This document shows positions 60,551 through 64,000 of a DNA stretch of 64,000 nt, one piece after another; position 1 is the stretch's first letter; each line of letters begins with the position of its first letter. Source of the stretch: Phascolarctos cinereus (Eukaryota > Chordata > Mammalia > Diprotodontia > Phascolarctidae). The position numbers and the translations under genes were made by a program. The notes beneath the pieces are model-generated. The model ran no database searches. It was not told the DNA's origin and was given only the letters and a program-made list of their open reading frames with translations. The stretch lies in assembly GCF_002099425.1 (NCBI RefSeq), contig NW_018344058.1, forward strand, positions 806,001-870,000, read 5' to 3'.

Positions 60551-60690
60551 TATATATACACATATATATATACACACACAGGTTTATATATACATACACA
60601 CATATATATCTATATATGTGTATACAGATGTACATAGACAGAAAGATGATAGATAGACAGACAGATAAATATAAAGATAGATAGATAACC
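60455..60690. repeat. TA/CA/GATA compound simple repeat
   Basis: TA runs with CACA interruptions, then gatagatagacagacagata and agatagatagataa units. Frames across it are low complexity. Confidence 0.9.
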
Positions 60691-60734
60691 AGACCTGGGA
60701 TTTCATTGGTAAAGGAAACTCCTAGGGAGGTAAC

Positions 60735-61200
60735 TCCCTTCATTAAAGAGTCAATCAATAAGCACGTATGTTCTAGGAACAATCCCAGGGCTGGGGATAC
60801 AAAGAAAGAGCACAAATACTCTTCATCCTCAAAGAGTTTACATTCTAACTGGAAAGACATTATAAATAAATATGTACATATATGTATATATAAGTGTGTA
60901 TCTCTATATATAAAAGTATATACACAATATTTGCAAAATGAATTACAGATAATTTTGGAAGGCAATCCACTAGCAGTTTGTGGTGGTATAAGGAAAGATT
61001 AAGGGACCGTCTAGTGTATCAGCCACACTCTGTTCAACATGCTGAGCACTGTTCAGAACGTGCAATGTGCATACATGGCTTCTGCCCTCTCTGAATATGT
61101 CTATTCTAAGTCTCTAGGAATGTTTAAAAACTTTTGAGGGTTAGAAAAGGCCTTGTTGAGGAAGAGGAGTCTGAGCTGTACTTTAAAAGCATTTGTGAAT
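60735..61200 (-). repeat. L2 3' part, left arm of a second head-to-head pair
   Basis: Antisense gggctggggatacaaagaaa, cctcaaagagtttacattct, then a TA-rich insert near 60870-60930, then gaaaaggccttgttgaggaa and gtctgagctgtactttaaaa. Confidence 0.6.
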
Positions 61201-61214
61201 GCTTCTGTGATAAT

Positions 61215-61570
61215 CTCATGCGTACTTTCCAAATATGATGTCCTGCTCTCATACTCCTTGAACAAATAACACCCTATGTCTGGAGTGAAGTCCTTTGTCA
61301 TTTCTGCTCAGAAAAATTCAAGCTTCTTTTAAAGCACTGCTCAGATGCCTTTTCTTGAAGAAGGCCTTTCCTAACCCTCTTAGCATAAATTATTACCAAT
61401 CCCTCCCTCTTGAAATGATGGTCCATCCTGTGTATTTGCCCTCTGTTTACATGTTAAATGCTTCCAATAAAATATAAGCTCCTTAAGGACAAGGGCTCTT
61501 TTGCTTTTGTTTCTGTAATTCCAGAACCCAGCACAGTGCCGTGCACACATTAAGTGCTACATAAAATTTG
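61215..61570 (+). repeat. L2 3' part, right arm of a second head-to-head pair
   Basis: Sense ttcttgaagaaggcctttcc, aaatataagctccttaagga, cccagcacagtgccgtgcac, taagtgctacataaaatttg. Confidence 0.75.
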
Positions 61571-62439
61571 CCAAATAGAATGAAAACTAAAATTCTTTTA
61601 AAATTTGGAAATAAGTTTAGGCTTTTTTCTTTAACACTATTATGTCCTCTACTTCTGTTAACTTCTCCAGCTGTTTGTTTGATTCTTTATTCCTTTACAC
61701 TGTCAGAAACGACCAGGGCTGCAATATCACCCCAAATTATAAACTTGAGAAAAATAATGAAAATCTCAAGAGAAAAGTATTTCCATCTGATTAAAAAAAA
61801 AAAACCAAAACTTGTATAGGCCCAGAGTCAGGAAGAATTTACAAACATTATGTGGAGGCTTACATAAATTACACACAAAATTAGAGACAGAAAAATCCAT
61901 TGTTCTCAATCAATGGTTTTTTTTTTTTGCACTTTAAATGACATTGGAAAAAATAATTGCGATAGACTTGAACCTGTAATGCCTTGAATGTCAAGGGTCT
62001 TCATGACATCAGTCAATTTATTTTGATAGAGTAATCCTATTTCCCACAACTGTTTATGTATCTGAGGCCTGTCTGCTCCACACTGCTTTGCCTCTTCAAA
62101 ACATTTGTATAAAGAACTATTAGAGGATAGTCATGAGAAGTCAGCCATATGCCCTCCACAAAGCACAGCTGTGGTATCTGCGTGTGCTAGTCTATTAATA
62201 ACGTTAGATGTTGTTTACAAAAAGGGCACTGTAATTGTGTTGATTTCATTAGTCTTATCATATGGCTTGTTTCAGGGCCTTAAAAAGAGAACAGCTGGTT
62301 TTTAACAAACATTCCTAATATCTAGAATTCAAAAATGTAGCTTCCCAATCTAAAACTTTGGTTAAGATTTATTTGGCTGTGATGGCTGACAAGTGAATTC
62401 AAAATGTGGTACAAATGACATGTGCAATATGTTGATAAA

Positions 62440-63350
62440 AATAATCCTATTTGCTTCTCTGGCATATCTTCTTTCCCTTACCATTCCTACTGCCACCAAC
62501 TTAGTTCAGGTCCTAAACCCTCTCTCCCTAGGATTATTGGAACAGCTTCCCTGGTGTTCTCCCTCTTCTTTAATCTAGCCTGCCCATAGATAATGCTAAT
62601 AAGCTTGCTAATGCATAGATGCAATTACATCATCTCCTCTTCTCAAAAATCTTCAGTAGGTCACCACTGACTCCTGCATAAAGTCTAAAGTTCTTGGCTG
62701 GGTTTTCAAGGCTTTCCACAATTTGTCACTGTATCACTTCTCCATCTGATTTAGTCTCATCTATTCTACTTTGTAGACAAACAGGATTATTCAACATCCC
62801 CTGGAAACTTCTCATGCTGTTACTCATCTGTACATTTGTTCTCGTTTCTTACATCTTGATTGTCCTAGATTTAGAATTCTATTTCTTTACGTCTTGACTC
62901 TTCCCTCTAGAAATGATCTGCCTAAGCTGCTCCCATATTACTACATATACTAGAGGCGGCTAGGTAGTACAGTGGGCAGTTATGGATTTGGTATCAGGAA
63001 GACCTGAGTTTGAATTCTGCCTCAGGTATTTACTAGCTATGAGACCTTGGGTAAGTCACATAAAGTCTCTCAGCCTCAGTTTCCTCATCTGTAAATTGGG
63101 CATCTACCTTACAGAGTTGCCATGGAAATCAAATGAGATAACACAGAAAGCACTTAATAAACCTTGAAATGCTACATAAATGATAGCAATTATTATTATA
63201 CTCTTTTACGCCTTCATCAATATTAATTTAGATTCTATGTATCTGTGTATATGTTTCATTACTCTATTAGATTAGAAGTTATTGAGAGCAAAGACTTCTT
63301 AAAATTTTTAAAAATACCTAGAGCAGCAAGTACTTCATAAATGTTTGTAG
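62440..63350 (+). repeat. L2 LINE, split by a SINE
   Basis: Sense ctcttctcaaaaatcttcag, ctgcataaagtctaaagttc and ggctgggttttcaaggcttt (L2 ORF2 C-terminal region), interrupted at 62951-63200, then attagattagaagttattga and taaatgtttgtagaatatta. Confidence 0.65.
62951..63200 (+). repeat. CORE-SINE/MIR nested in L2
   Basis: Head gaggcggctaggtagtacag, gacctgagtttgaattctgc, cagtttcctcatctgtaaat, gttgccatggaaatcaaatg, agcacttaataaaccttgaa. A WSINE-like head with a MIR-like 3' half. Confidence 0.8.
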
Positions 63351-63449
63351 AATATTATAAATCTTCTATATGTGTCATCTGTTAGTAAATTATTAATTTT
63401 TCTTGGACTGCTATAGAGATAGGGATTGGATCTATAACAATTGATATAG

Positions 63450-63540
63450 AGAATTCCCAGATGAGGAGACTCCGCCTATCAACACACAGATTGTCACTTT
63501 CTCTATGATTTAAACTCTTGAGTGTAGCTGGTCCTTGACA
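63450..63540 (-). repeat. CORE-SINE 3' fragment
   Basis: Antisense ccagatgaggagactccgcc, tcaacacacagattgtcact. Confidence 0.5.
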
Positions 63541-64000
63541 AAAAAAAATGTTTTTCTCTTGGATTTCTTAGAATGAAACTATAGTAGCAGAAGCAGACAA
63601 GTAATAAATACTTCTGAAATCTGTCTTTATTGGACCAACTTGATATTTCAAGACAATGCAGCTTTGTGACTTTAAAATTTACTATATATCTCAACCCTTT
63701 TCCTCATTTAAGTTAAATTTGTTCTCTTGTTCCCAGGGCTATTGAGCTTCAGCCAACACTCATCTACACTCCTCTTCAATATCTGTTACCATTTTGACTG
63801 AGCATCAGCTGTTTCACTGAATATCATATAGCAGCACAAGGAATTTATAAAGACTACAGAAGCATAGCTAAGTAAATCCAGACTAATGGAATTAGAACTT
63901 GCCTTGCCATGTGTACTCTTTCTCCTTCCTTTCCTTTGGACTTGGGTGCCTTCCTATTGGCATATTTGCTAGTTCTGATCACACAAATTGTTACAGTGAG

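Larger units (their letters stand above)
52419..64000 (-). other. SLC4A10: SLC4A10 intron, right part (open at the window edge)
   Basis: The preceding exon of the human gene would end in EWRETAR. No minus-strand segment with that coding potential and a donor was found up to 64000, so the intron is at least 11.6 kb. The region is mostly L2, L1, SINE and one hAT element. The stretches 55980-56825, 58990-59430, 61575-62435 and 63545-64000 hold nothing I recognise. Confidence 0.75.

Noticed and set aside
60447-60965. 172-residue Tyr/Ile/Cys-rich frame on the minus strand
   Set aside because: Mostly the TA/CA/GATA compound repeat plus L2.
1-64000. CRISPR array, prokaryotic operon, phage or plasmid features
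   Set aside because: All regular repeats are eukaryotic microsatellites without spacers; the gene structure is intron-split and vertebrate.

Overview
The window is marsupial nuclear DNA. It is AT-rich and full of short tRNA-derived CORE-SINEs of the marsupial WSINE1/MAR1/THER1 type (heads like ggggcagctaggtggcacag, B-box-like gagttcaaatc), old L2 LINE copies, 3' ends of a marsupial-type L1, and one palindromic hAT element of OposCharlie type. No bacterial, viral or plasmid gene organisation is present. The species cannot be named from the sequence alone.

The only host gene I can support is the middle of one large gene on the minus strand, SLC4A10 (NCBE/NBCn2), a sodium-driven bicarbonate transporter. 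Six coding exons, read from high to low coordinates, lie at 52258-52418, 36936-37124, 24066-24157, 22293-22382, 14796-14953 and 11162-11249. All have AG acceptors and GT donors, the phases join without a break, and together they give 259 whole codons of the cytoplasmic N-terminal domain, about residue 140 to 400 of the human protein as I recall it. The 22293-22382 exon is the 90-base cassette that encodes the known optional 30-residue insert. The exons 5' of this set (start codon) and 3' of it (rest of the domain and all membrane segments) are outside the window, so everything from 52419 to 64000 and from 1 to 11161 reads as intron.

The rest is intron sequence (15.1, 12.8, 1.7, 7.3 and 3.5 kb between the six exons) made of layered repeats. 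There are about 17 L2 pieces, the longest at 56830-58985, and two head-to-head L2 pairs at 49060-51045 and 60735-61570. There are four L1 3' ends, all on the minus strand, more than thirty CORE-SINE or MIR-like copies (several nested in L2 and some with clear target-site duplications), one CR1/L3 piece and one hAT element. Large simple-repeat tracts lie at 975-1560, 3766-4035, 43255-43385, 43697-43743, 43888-44322 and 60455-60690. A probable retroposed transcript copy ends in a poly-A run at 45520.

No new multi-gene system was found. The observations most worth a second look are three local sequence duplications that the repeat families do not explain (6608/8251, 8665/10732 and 54413/55781), the inverted L2 pairs, the retrocopy with a nested SINE, and the changes in the regulatory exons of SLC4A10.
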